Shown here piece by piece: positions 44,193 to 52,403 of a stretch of DNA of 64,000 nucleotides. The notes beneath the pieces were generated by a model. It did no database searches. It saw only the letters and a program-made list of their open reading frames with translations, and had not been told where the DNA came from. How positions within the stretch are numbered: position 1 is the stretch's first letter; every line of letters begins with the position of its first letter. The position numbers and the translations under genes were made by a program. The stretch covers positions 1-64,000 of the forward strand of contig NZ_JAFREP010000010.1 in assembly GCF_017377855.1 (NCBI RefSeq), in the 5' to 3' direction. Origin of the DNA: Acanthopleuribacter pedis (GTDB lineage Bacteria; Acidobacteriota; Holophagae; Acanthopleuribacterales; Acanthopleuribacteraceae).

Positions 44193-46730
44193 GTGAAAAT
44201 TGTTCTTTTTCCCGGTCAAGGTTCCCAGCGCAAAGGCATGGGTGACGAACTGTTCGACGCATTTCCCGAATACACCCGCGCGGCCGACGCCGTTCTGGGT
44301 TATTCCATCCGCACCTTGTGCTTGGATGATCCCGACAACCAATTGGGACAGACGCGCTACACCCAGCCCGCGGTCTATACGGTTAACTGCTTGAGTTACC
44401 TGGACCACATCCGTTCGGAAGCAAAACCCGATTATGTGTTGGGCCATAGCGTGGGCGAGTACAGCGCCTTGTTTGTCGCGGACATCATCGATTTCGAAAC
44501 GGGACTGCGGTTGGTGCAAAAACGCGGCGCCCTCATGGCCGAAGCCCGCGGCGGCGGCATGGCCGCGGTCATCGGTTTGGAAGAAGACGGCGTTGCCGCC
44601 GTGCTCCAAAACCCGGCCCTCGCCAACCTTTCGATCGCCAATTACAACAGTCCCCGTCAGTTGGTCATTTCCGGCCCCAAACAAGACATTGTCAAAGCCG
44701 AACCTTTATTCCTCGAGGGCGGCGCGACCCATTACCGCGTGCTCAATGTAAGCGGCGCGTTTCATACCCGCTACATGGCCGAGGCGGGCAAACAATTTGC
44801 CGCGGTCGTAGGCGAGATTCGCCTGAACGAACCGCGCCTGCCACTCATTTCCAACGTCACCGCGCGCCCCTACCGCAAAGCGCGGATGCTGCAACACATC
44901 ACCGACCAAATTACGGCGCCGGTCAAATGGACCGAAAGCATTCGCTACCTGATGGCCCAAGGTGCCACCCACAAGAACCTCGTCGAGATCGGCAACGGCA
45001 AGTCGAGCGTGGTCAAAGCCTTGGCGATGCGCACCATGCGCGCAGCCGAACCCCTGGATCCCGCCTTGTTAGCCGCGGAAGAAGCGCGGCACGCCGCCGA
45101 AACGCCGCCACCCGCACCCCACGAGCATCCCGATCAAAACCCAACCGCGCCCCTAGCCAAGGACCAGGCGGAAACACCCGCACCCCACGCGCAAAGGGAA
45201 CAAAAGCCGGCCGCACCCCCAGCCGAATCCCCGGCGGCAATACCCGCACCCCACGAGCGAACTGAACAAAAACAAGCCGAGGCCCCGGCAGCAACACCCG
45301 CACCCGAAACACCAACACAAAAACGCCGGTCGGCACCCCAAACCGAGGCCCCAACGCCACCCATCGCGCCGCCGATCCAACCCTTTTTCAGCGCCGACGC
45401 CTTGGGCAATCCCGCCTTTCGCGCTGAATACCAACTGCGCCATGCCTATCTCGCCGGCGGCATGTACCGCGGTATATCTTCCGTCGAACTGGTCAACCGC
45501 ATGACCCGCGCGGGGTACCTCGCGTTTTATGGCACCGCCGACCTTGCTCCCGAGCGCGTCGAACAAGATTTGCGGGCGCTCAAAACAACCTCGGCCGGTC
45601 GTTTCTACGGCGCCAACCTTGTGGCCGATATCGATCAACCCGAACGCAACGAAACCCTGGTCGATCTTTTTCTGCGCTGGGAGGTGCCGGTCGTCGAAGC
45701 CGCCGCCTTCATGCAAATCACACCGGCCCTGATCCGCTACCGCGCGGCCGGCTTACGCCGCGATGAACATGGCAGAATTCAGTCGGATCGTCGTATTTTT
45801 GCCAAGGTCACCCGACCCGAAACCGCAACCGCCTTCTTAAACCCGGCCCCCGAACGCGTCGTCAAGAGTCTGGTCGCCGCCGGCAAACTCACCGAAGCCC
45901 AAGCCGCCCTGCTGCGCGAGGTCCCCATGGCCGACGCCCTCATCGTCGCCGCCGACTCGGCCTGGCAAACCGACGAGGGCATGCCCTATGCGGTTGTGCC
46001 CACCCTGATTCGCCTGCGCAATGAAGTGGTGCAGCACCGGGGTTACCACCGCAACATTTATATAGGGGCCGCCGGCGGAATCGGCACCGCCGAGGCGGCG
46101 GCCGCCTCGTTCATGCTGGGTTGCGACTTCATCCTCACCGGTTCGGTCAACCAATGCACGGTGGAAGCCGCCACCAGCGACCAGGCCAAAGACCTGCTGC
46201 AAAACATGAACGTACAAGACACCGACTATGCACCTTCAGGTGAAGCTTTTGAATTGGGCACCCGCGTCCAAGTACTCAAACGAGGTGTTTTCTTCCCGGC
46301 AAGAGCACGCAAGCTGTACGACCTATACCGCCACCACCATGCCCTGGAAGAATTGGACGCCAAAACGGTCGATCAACTGCAAAGCCGCTATTTCAAACGG
46401 GATTTTGCCGCGGTTTTCCGCGAGGTCACCGAACAGCTTTCACCGGCCGACCGCGCCAAGGCCGACAGCGACCCCAAATTCAAAATGAGTTTGGTTTTTC
46501 GCTGGTACTTCAGCTACGCATCCCGGCTCGCGCAGGAAGGTGTTTCGGCAAGCAAGGTCGATTACCAGATCCACACCGGCCCGGCCCTCGGCGCCTTTAA
46601 CCAGTGGGTCAAAGGCAGCCCGCTGGAAGATTGGCGAAACCGGCATGTTGACCAGATCGCCGAGAAAATCATGACCGGCGCGGCCGAAATTCTGAACCAA
46701 CGCTACAACACGATGGCCCACAAAAACTGA
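44193..46730 (+). CDS. pksE: Trans-acting acyltransferase-enoyl reductase fusion
   Basis: An 845-residue bifunctional protein. The N-terminal AT (1-285) opens MKIVLFPGQGSQRKGMG; its nucleophile is S86 in GHSVGEYSAL, and the His is H191 in GAFHTRYM, as in malonyl-CoA transacylases. A roughly 100-residue Pro/Ala/Glu linker (about 290-395) follows. The C-terminal half is a PfaD-type FMN enoyl reductase (IYIGAAGGIGTAEAAAASFMLGCDFILTGSVNQCTVEAATSD). The same AT-ER order occurs in bacillaene PksE. It supplies malonyl units to the AT-less megasynthase and reduces enoyl intermediates in trans. GTG start with AAGGA seven bases upstream; the next ATG upstream (44160) has no such site. Confidence 0.93.
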   Translation: MKIVLFPGQGSQRKGMGDELFDAFPEYTRAADAVLGYSIRTLCLDDPDNQLGQTRYTQPAVYTVNCLSYLDHIRSEAKPDYVLGHSVGEYSALFVADIIDFETGLRLVQKRGALMAEARGGGMAAVIGLEEDGVAAVLQNPALANLSIANYNSPRQLVISGPKQDIVKAEPLFLEGGATHYRVLNVSGAFHTRYMAEAGKQFAAVVGEIRLNEPRLPLISNVTARPYRKARMLQHITDQITAPVKWTESIRYLMAQGATHKNLVEIGNGKSSVVKALAMRTMRAAEPLDPALLAAEEARHAAETPPPAPHEHPDQNPTAPLAKDQAETPAPHAQREQKPAAPPAESPAAIPAPHERTEQKQAEAPAATPAPETPTQKRRSAPQTEAPTPPIAPPIQPFFSADALGNPAFRAEYQLRHAYLAGGMYRGISSVELVNRMTRAGYLAFYGTADLAPERVEQDLRALKTTSAGRFYGANLVADIDQPERNETLVDLFLRWEVPVVEAAAFMQITPALIRYRAAGLRRDEHGRIQSDRRIFAKVTRPETATAFLNPAPERVVKSLVAAGKLTEAQAALLREVPMADALIVAADSAWQTDEGMPYAVVPTLIRLRNEVVQHRGYHRNIYIGAAGGIGTAEAAAASFMLGCDFILTGSVNQCTVEAATSDQAKDLLQNMNVQDTDYAPSGEAFELGTRVQVLKRGVFFPARARKLYDLYRHHHALEELDAKTVDQLQSRYFKRDFAAVFREVTEQLSPADRAKADSDPKFKMSLVFRWYFSYASRLAQEGVSASKVDYQIHTGPALGAFNQWVKGSPLEDWRNRHVDQIAEKIMTGAAEILNQRYNTMAHKN

Positions 46731-46764
46731 CTTAAATCCTGTGCCCGCTCCCAAGGAGAACCCC

Positions 46765-47013
46765 ATGAGCAGTGACGCTATTTTCAAACTGATTGCCCAA
46801 CACACCGTCGAAGTCATCCCGGAACTCGAGGACCACGCGTTCCAGCGAAGCGATTCCCTGGGCAACCTGGGCGCCAATTCACTGGACCGTTCCGAAATCC
46901 TGATGATGACCCTGGAGGCACTCGACCTCAAAGTGCCCGCCGTCAAGTTCCACGGTCCCAAAAACATCGGCGAACTGGCGGACGCCATCCATGAACAGCG
47001 CGTTGCCGTCTGA
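46765..47013 (+). CDS. acpK: Discrete acyl carrier protein of the beta-branching cassette
   Basis: An 82-residue acyl carrier protein. The phosphopantetheine Ser is S39 in LGANSLDRSEIL, and helices FKLIAQHTVEVIPEL and NIGELADAIHEQ surround it. Donor ACPs of this kind carry malonyl, converted to acetyl by the KS-type decarboxylase, for use by the HMG-synthase-like enzyme. AAGGAG lies six to seven bases before the ATG. The stop overlaps the following gene by 23 bases. Confidence 0.93.
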   Translation: MSSDAIFKLIAQHTVEVIPELEDHAFQRSDSLGNLGANSLDRSEILMMTLEALDLKVPAVKFHGPKNIGELADAIHEQRVAV

Positions 47014-48223
47014 TTTAATCATCTCGGGGATGGGGGTCGTCTCCCCCATCGGTATCGGCATCGACGCTTTTCGCACCGGTTTGCTGCGCGGTGATCACCG
47101 CTTCGCCATCATGCAACGACCGGGACGTCAAACGGAAGACAGCGCGTTCCTGGGCGCGGAATGTGGCGAAATTCACCTCCCGAGGGTGCCCGCCCGCGTG
47201 TTGCGTGCCTGTTCCCTCCCCGGCAAAGCAGCCTTGGCGGCGCTCGACGAAGCCTGGCAAAACGCCAGGTTGGACGGCGTTGATCCCAGCCGGATCGGCC
47301 TGATCATCGGCGGTTCCAACCTGCAACAGCGCGAACTGACCCTAACCCGACAGAAATACGCCGAACGCCTCGCTTTTCTGCGGCCGACCTACGCCATGAC
47401 CTTTCTCGACAGCGATCTGTGCGGCCTGTGCACGGACTTGTTTCCGATTCGAGGGTTTGCCTACACCCTGGGCGGCGCCTCCGCGGCCGGCCAACTCGCG
47501 GTCATCCAAGCCGCCGACGCGGTGGCATCGGGTCGCGTGGACGTTGCCGTTGCGGTGGGCGCTTTGATGGACCTGTCCTTCTGGGAATGCGCCGGCTTTC
47601 GCGCCGCCGGCGCCATGGGTTCCGAACGTTTTGCGGAAGCGCCGGAACAGGCCTGTCGCCCTTTTGATGAACAGCGGGACGGCTTTATTTTTGGGGAAAA
47701 CTGCGCGGCCCTGGTGGTCGAGCGGGCCGAAACATCGGCGCAACGGGGCGCGGCGCCCAGAGGTTTGCTGCGCGGCACGGCGGTGGTGATGGACGGCAAC
47801 CGCTATCCCAATCCCAACGCGGACGGTGAAGTCCGCGTCATCCGCGAAGCCCTCCAGGCGGCCGACCTGAAGCCGGGCGAAATCGATTACATCAATCCCC
47901 ACGGGACCGGTTCACCCCTGGGCGACAAAACGGAAAGCGAGGCGCTGCTGCAGTGCGGCTTGGAACACGCGCCGCTGAACACCACCAAATCCCTAACCGG
48001 TCACGGCTTGTGCGCCGCCGGCGCGGTTGAAATCGCCGCCACCCTGGTACAGATGGAGGCGGGCCGACTGCACCCATCCCGCAATCTCGACGCACCGATG
48101 AACGGCGCATTGAACTTCGTCGGCGCGACGGCACGCGTCCAAAACGTACACAACGCCCTTTGCCTGAGTTACGGCTTCGGCGGCGTCAACACCGCCGTTT
48201 GCCTTCAAAATCCGCGTGGCTAA
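46991..48223 (+). CDS. pksF: KS-like malonyl-ACP decarboxylase
   Basis: A 410-residue ketosynthase-fold protein whose active-site Cys is Ser (S164 in LGGASAAGQLAVI). The two His regions remain: YINPHGTGSPLGDKTE and TKSLTGHGLCAAGAVEIAATL. Ser-for-Cys KS homologues (PksF, CurC) decarboxylate malonyl-ACP to acetyl-ACP for HMG-type branching. It overlaps the ACP gene by 23 bases, so the two proteins are made together. Length is normal for a discrete KS. Confidence 0.92.
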   Translation: MNSALPSDLIISGMGVVSPIGIGIDAFRTGLLRGDHRFAIMQRPGRQTEDSAFLGAECGEIHLPRVPARVLRACSLPGKAALAALDEAWQNARLDGVDPSRIGLIIGGSNLQQRELTLTRQKYAERLAFLRPTYAMTFLDSDLCGLCTDLFPIRGFAYTLGGASAAGQLAVIQAADAVASGRVDVAVAVGALMDLSFWECAGFRAAGAMGSERFAEAPEQACRPFDEQRDGFIFGENCAALVVERAETSAQRGAAPRGLLRGTAVVMDGNRYPNPNADGEVRVIREALQAADLKPGEIDYINPHGTGSPLGDKTESEALLQCGLEHAPLNTTKSLTGHGLCAAGAVEIAATLVQMEAGRLHPSRNLDAPMNGALNFVGATARVQNVHNALCLSYGFGGVNTAVCLQNPRG

Positions 48224-48256
48224 TCACTGAGCGCCGCCCGGAACGAGGAGTGCAGC

Positions 48257-49585
48257 ATGTTTGGTTTCGTTTTTTGGTTTCTTGTGACGGCCTTCAACCC
48301 TGACACCACCGCCCCCGATTACGCCTGGACGGAGATGGGCGCGAACAACCGCCAAATCGTGCGCGTCATTACCCGCGAAAAAACCTGCCCCACGATCCAG
48401 GTCAACGGCAAACCGCACCCGCTCACCCCACGCGGCGAAAACCCACCGCCCAACTTTGACGTGCTGGTGTGTGAATGTGACCTGCCCCAAAACACCCAAA
48501 CGGTCGGCTTCCAAGGCAAACCGCTGCCGGTGGTCAAGCGCAAACCGCGCCGCATCGCCATCATCGGCGATACCGGCTGCCGCATCCTCAACATCGAGGG
48601 CATTGTCGATGTGCAAAACTGCAACGGCGTCAAAGGCTACGGAACCCCCTGGCCCTTTGCCCAAGTGGCAGACGCGGTTGCGGCGGGAAAACCCGACTTA
48701 ATCATCCACCTCGGTGACTACCACTACCGAGAGTTCCCCTGCCCCGAGGGGAACAAGGGTTGCGCCGGTCCCTACGGCAATAACTGGCCCGCCTGGGAAG
48801 CCGATTTTTTTGCCCCGGCCCGCAACCTTTTGGCCGCGGCGCCTTGGGTATTCATCCGCGGCAACCACGAAAGCTGCTCACGCGCCTGGCGTGGTTGGTT
48901 CTACCTGCTGGATCCCGGCCCGCTCCCGGCCAATCCTTGGCAATCCGATCAATGCCCGATGATCAGCCCAGCCTACGGCCTTTCCTTCACCGACCTACAC
49001 CTGTTGGTTCAAGACAGCGCCAACGTCCCCCACTCCCCGGGCAACGACCCCAAAGGAAAAGCACTGGTCGGCCAATACGCGGCAAGTTACACCCGCCTCA
49101 ACAGCTTGGCGAGCGCCGACCGCGAAAATTGGCTGCTCACCCACGAACCGATCTGGGGCATCCAGCCGGGAAAAACGGAACAAGGTACCGAACTGTTCCC
49201 CTTGCAGTTAACACTGCAAGCGGCGCTCAAACAAACCGCCGCGGGCGCGTTCAGCCCCCACATCGGCCTGCTCCTCAGCGGCCACGTTCACTTGTTCGAG
49301 GCCTTGAATTTCACCGACGGACGCCCGCCGATGATGATCATCGGCAACAGCGGCACCAAACGCTCGCCGGCAATCACCCCGGAAGTTTTGGCCCAATCAA
49401 ACATCCTCAAAACCTTGGGCGTCACCCCCGAGAATTTCCACACCGAGGATGCCTTTAACTACGCCATGGCCGAGGCAACCCCGGCGGGTTGGCAGGTCAC
49501 CTTGTACCAACTGGACGGCAGCATCAGCCAAAGTTTTTTAGTAAAAAACAAGCAACTCCAGCCAAAATCCCCGCCCAAGAAGTAG
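48257..49585 (+). CDS. Metallophosphoesterase, possibly exported
   Basis: A 442-residue calcineurin-like phosphoesterase. Metal-binding motifs appear in order: IAIIGDTGCR (GDxG), LIIHLGDYHY (GDxHY), FIRGNHESC (GNHE), WLLTHEPIW and LLLSGHVHLFEA (GHxH). A short hydrophobic N-terminus (GFVFWFLVTA) may be a signal peptide, but it has no basic residues, and the Cys-rich regions (CPTIQ, CECD, CPEGNKGCAG) suit a disulfide-bonded extracytoplasmic protein. GAGGAG precedes the ATG, 33 bases after the decarboxylase, so it belongs to the cluster operon. Its presence beside three kinase genes suggests removal of a phosphate from the exported product (inference). Confidence 0.88.
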   Translation: MFGFVFWFLVTAFNPDTTAPDYAWTEMGANNRQIVRVITREKTCPTIQVNGKPHPLTPRGENPPPNFDVLVCECDLPQNTQTVGFQGKPLPVVKRKPRRIAIIGDTGCRILNIEGIVDVQNCNGVKGYGTPWPFAQVADAVAAGKPDLIIHLGDYHYREFPCPEGNKGCAGPYGNNWPAWEADFFAPARNLLAAAPWVFIRGNHESCSRAWRGWFYLLDPGPLPANPWQSDQCPMISPAYGLSFTDLHLLVQDSANVPHSPGNDPKGKALVGQYAASYTRLNSLASADRENWLLTHEPIWGIQPGKTEQGTELFPLQLTLQAALKQTAAGAFSPHIGLLLSGHVHLFEALNFTDGRPPMMIIGNSGTKRSPAITPEVLAQSNILKTLGVTPENFHTEDAFNYAMAEATPAGWQVTLYQLDGSISQSFLVKNKQLQPKSPPKK

Positions 49586-49628
49586 GGTCGCTCCAGACAA
49601 GGTGCGAACCGAAGCAAGGCGATGCTTG

Positions 49629-49759
49629 ATGATTTTCGCTAAATCTCGGGGCGGCAAGGGTCTGCAAAAATGCTCAGGCCCGCTGGGTGCGGTGAGCATG
49701 TTCACAGGACGTTGTAGCCCAGAGGTTTAGTCAAAACCACCGCGTCAGCGCTTCTTAGG
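49629..49759 (+). repeat. MITE-like repeat, copy B
   Basis: This copy shares the right half of the element strongly: GGGTGCGGTGAG, TTCACAGGACGTTGTAGCCC, AGAGGTTTAG and the terminal CGCTTCTTAGGTA. The left half (GATTTTCGCTAAATCTC) is more degraded. No gene lies between the phosphoesterase stop and this repeat. Confidence 0.75.
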
Positions 49760-49808
49760 TATAAGGAAAAATGACAGTTCCACCAAGATTAGAAGGTACG
49801 GAGGAGCG

Positions 49809-50018
49809 ATGGCGGAAAAAGTCACCAACATCATCAAAAGAAAGCAAACCCTCACAAAAATTCGGTTTCACACCCAACGCCCGAGAAAACGTTTGAACAA
49901 GAAGATTCACCCTGCTAGATTTGCTTGTAGGAAACACACTCATTCCCATACTATTAAACCTAAGAAGCACGATAAGAGTGAGGGATTTTGGCTGAAGATC
50001 TGGAGCGAAATGGTTTGA
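49809..50018 (+). CDS. Small basic ORF ending in a repeat-derived tail
   Basis: A 69-codon frame with a strong ribosome-binding site (GGAGGAGCG directly before the ATG). The first 50 codons give a Lys/Arg/His-rich peptide of no known family; codons from 51 on (PKKHDKSEGFWLK) lie within MITE-like copy C, which supplies the stop. It may be a small gene shortened or re-ended by repeat insertion, or not a gene at all. The same repeat tail occurs in the small ORF at 51546. Confidence 0.3.
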   Translation: MAEKVTNIIKRKQTLTKIRFHTQRPRKRLNKKIHPARFACRKHTHSHTIKPKKHDKSEGFWLKIWSEMV

Positions 50019-50135
50019 AAAAAGCGGGCCGGGGTCGCGCACGACGCGCACCCTATGGGTGCGGTGAGTGTTTTTACAGGCCGTTGCAGCCCAGAGGTTT
50101 AGCCAAAATCACCGGCAGTTATCGCGTTTCTTAGG
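49959..50135 (+). repeat. MITE-like repeat, copy C (most complete)
   Basis: A 177-bp element with imperfect terminal inverted repeats: CCTAAGAAGCACGATAAG at 49959-49976 and TTATCGCGTTTCTTAGG at 50119-50135. Further in, ATTTTGGCTGAAGATCTGG and CCAGAGGTTTAGCCAAAAT continue the pairing. The centre is GC-rich and variable between copies. No transposase frame is present, as in MITEs or REP-like palindromes. Relatives lie at 25815-25953 (inverted), 49629-49759 and 51684-51722 (left arm only). Confidence 0.85.
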
Positions 50136-50241
50136 TACAACCCTCTCGCTCATTCTATTAAAGCAAACAACTTGCAGCGGGGATAAAAAATTCTACCCTA
50201 CCCTATCTGCAAGACATCGCCCGATCTCTTAGGAATTCATC

Positions 50242-51408
50242 ATGAGGTTATCACTCCATATATTACTGGCACTTGCATTGACAACCTGTAACACCCAAAC
50301 ACATCAAATTCCCCAAAAAGGAAACGATACTTCACAGCCACTTTCGTCTATCCATTTCACCCAAAGCAAGGCAAAGATGTTTGAAGATGCTTTTGCGATT
50401 GAACGTGCGGTGAAACTAGAAACGATTCCGGCATCGATCCTGGGAGAGATAAGCAAAGTCATTGTTCATGAACCTTCTGGCAAAATATATGTCGGCGACT
50501 ATGACGCAACGGGATCTGTCTTTGTTTTTTCGAACGAAGGCCGGTTTTTGAACAGAATTGGAACCAAGGGTTCTGGACCTGGAGAATACCGAACATTACT
50601 TGATTTTGCGGTGAATCATGTCGGCGATGTGTTCTTTCTTGCGGATAACAGACTGCTAAAATTCTCTGATCAAGGGGAGATTTTAAGTGAAATTGTCCTT
50701 GGGCCATACGGTCTAGAACTATTTGCCCACCGCGATTTCCTGTATTTCAAATTTGGAAAAGGCAATGGTTCAAAAAACCCTGGCTTTCTTGTCTTCGACC
50801 ATCAATTAAACCCAGCAGGAACTTTAGGAACACAAGATAAACGGCTTCAAACTTACATGTTTGCGGCACCGACCACCATCACCGCGGCGGGGGATTCACT
50901 TTTCTTTACAGACGCCTATTCATTATCCTTGAACGTTTTTAAACAATCAAAATTAACCACATCAAAATTCGGTACACAAAACCAGGTGTTTACCGATGCT
51001 TGGAAAGGTGATTCTTTTAACGAAGCTAACAGGAAAGCGGTAATCAAAAACCTTTGGCACTTTCAGTCACTTAGATCTTTTTCAGGTAATCTAATTATGC
51101 ATGAACGACGCCGGAGCGGCGATGATGCCGTCAATCGATTCCGCTTAATTAACTTAAAAACAAAAAAGGGCGCACTACTGCGACAAACTGTTCTGCGTGA
51201 TCTAGATGGTACATCCCGTGACCACTTAAGCATTGACTATGTATCTGGATCCACCTCCCAACATCTGGTTGGGGTAATCGGTGATCCAGTGCGTTTTTCT
51301 GAATTCAAGGACAACTATCACATCTTTTCCAATATGAAACTGGGAGATTTAGCAAACCAAATACTTGTCTTTTTCAAACTACGTAAAAACTTCTGGGACA
51401 CCTTATAG
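50242..51408 (+). CDS. Six-bladed beta-propeller lipoprotein
   Basis: A 388-residue lipoprotein; lipobox LTTC with Cys at residue 16. The body shows NHL-like propeller blades: KVIVHEPSGKIYVGDYDATGSVFVFSNEGRF, GTKGSGPGEYRTLLDFAVNHVGDVFFLADNRLLKFSDQGEIL and similar. This resembles the 6-bladed beta-propeller lipoproteins common in Bacteroidetes and Acidobacteriota. Codon use is AT-richer than that of the surrounding PKS genes, which points to separate acquisition. It lies between the two halves of the biosynthetic cluster, and a role there is doubtful. The next small ORF may be its partner. Confidence 0.82.
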   Translation: MRLSLHILLALALTTCNTQTHQIPQKGNDTSQPLSSIHFTQSKAKMFEDAFAIERAVKLETIPASILGEISKVIVHEPSGKIYVGDYDATGSVFVFSNEGRFLNRIGTKGSGPGEYRTLLDFAVNHVGDVFFLADNRLLKFSDQGEILSEIVLGPYGLELFAHRDFLYFKFGKGNGSKNPGFLVFDHQLNPAGTLGTQDKRLQTYMFAAPTTITAAGDSLFFTDAYSLSLNVFKQSKLTTSKFGTQNQVFTDAWKGDSFNEANRKAVIKNLWHFQSLRSFSGNLIMHERRRSGDDAVNRFRLINLKTKKGALLRQTVLRDLDGTSRDHLSIDYVSGSTSQHLVGVIGDPVRFSEFKDNYHIFSNMKLGDLANQILVFFKLRKNFWDTL

Positions 51409-51545
51409 ACAGCCTCTTTTTACACAGCAACACAACCACAACAGGACGCCCAAACCGCCTTTATCTCAGACACAACCCTAGCTTAAAAACCGTCTCAGTC
51501 AATGCCGCGGTGAATAAGTTGCCAGGCACCATGAAGGAAAGCAAA

Positions 51546-51791
51546 ATGAAAAAGAGCGCATTGATCTTTATAGTTTTTCTCCTATGCATCAATGTTTGCC
51601 TTGTTTACTTATCTAGAGCCAGGCTTTCTGCAACAATGGCCAACCACCAAACCTTTCAGCGTGAAACAGAAATGAGACTTCAACCTAAGAAGCGCGATAG
51701 GAGCGAGAGTTTTTGGCTAAAGCCAGGAGTGCGCACCACCCCTGCTTGCGGGAGTTCGAGCTTTTGGGGCAACGCGCTCGGGTGTTGTTAG
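51546..51791 (+). CDS. Small membrane or secreted peptide with repeat-derived tail
   Basis: An 81-residue peptide: hydrophobic N-terminus (KKSALIFIVFLLCINVCLVYL), a short middle, and from residue 47 a tail (PKKRDRSESFWLK) encoded by MITE-like fragment D. A GAAGGA precedes the ATG. Small hydrophobic peptides often accompany 6-bladed propeller lipoproteins, which may explain its place, but no family is recognised. The tail is probably not original. Confidence 0.45.
   Translation: MKKSALIFIVFLLCINVCLVYLSRARLSATMANHQTFQRETEMRLQPKKRDRSESFWLKPGVRTTPACGSSSFWGNALGCC
51684..51722 (+). repeat. MITE-like repeat fragment D (left arm)
   Basis: CCTAAGAAGCGCGATAGG and TTTTTGGCTAAAG match the left arm of copy C; no right arm is visible downstream. 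The fragment is in frame within the small ORF at 51546. Confidence 0.75.
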
Positions 51792-52403
51792 GGTTTCGCC
51801 TCGAAGACCACGCTTTCAGGAGCCGACCGTTCCAGATAATCTATTTCTAAATGGCATCCATCGAAAAATAATAAGGGCCGTCTTGATATTGCTCACTATT
51901 TAACACAAAAGCATAGAAACTCAATCTCCACCAACACCACAACCTAACTTAAGCGCGGGCACTATGGAGGATAAGCCCCCTGAGCCAAACGTGGGAGGGG
52001 TCAACAGACACAGCTTCTGTTTTGGCCTTGAGTTTTGCATCTGTGATATCGCCATCATCAAGAACGCAAACGCAACAATCTGCAAAAAAACCACTTATGT
52101 AAAACCAAGCACCTTCCTGTCACCTCAAACGACAGCCGGCAAAAAGAAGCGAGAGACCCAATCACCACCAAATTCACAAGGGTCCCGCGGACCTTTTGCC
52201 GGAAAACACGCGGACAAAAGGATAACTCCAATTAAACATTATTTAAGAAAATCTCATAAAGACTTGCTCTAAACTCACAGCTATGTAATATTCGTCCTCT
52301 ACGAAAATCCTGCAATTTTCATCGAAGCAAGGAAAAGCGAAAGGCTTTTTCCCCATCCCTTCTCGCGGATCAACCGCCACGCATCAAATGAAAGGACGCC
52401 CAT
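51792..52403. other. AT-rich gap before the megasynthase
   Basis: No gene is supported. A 102-codon + frame (51964-52272) lacks a ribosome-binding site and family likeness. The stretch is AT-rich compared with the neighbouring PKS genes. The megasynthase promoter must lie here or further upstream, but no clear -35/-10 pair was found. AAAGGA at 52391-52396 is the ribosome-binding site of the next gene. Confidence 0.4.

Noticed and set aside
51964..52272. 102-codon frame upstream of the megasynthase
   Set aside because: No ribosome-binding site and no recognisable feature; AT-rich non-coding DNA is likelier.
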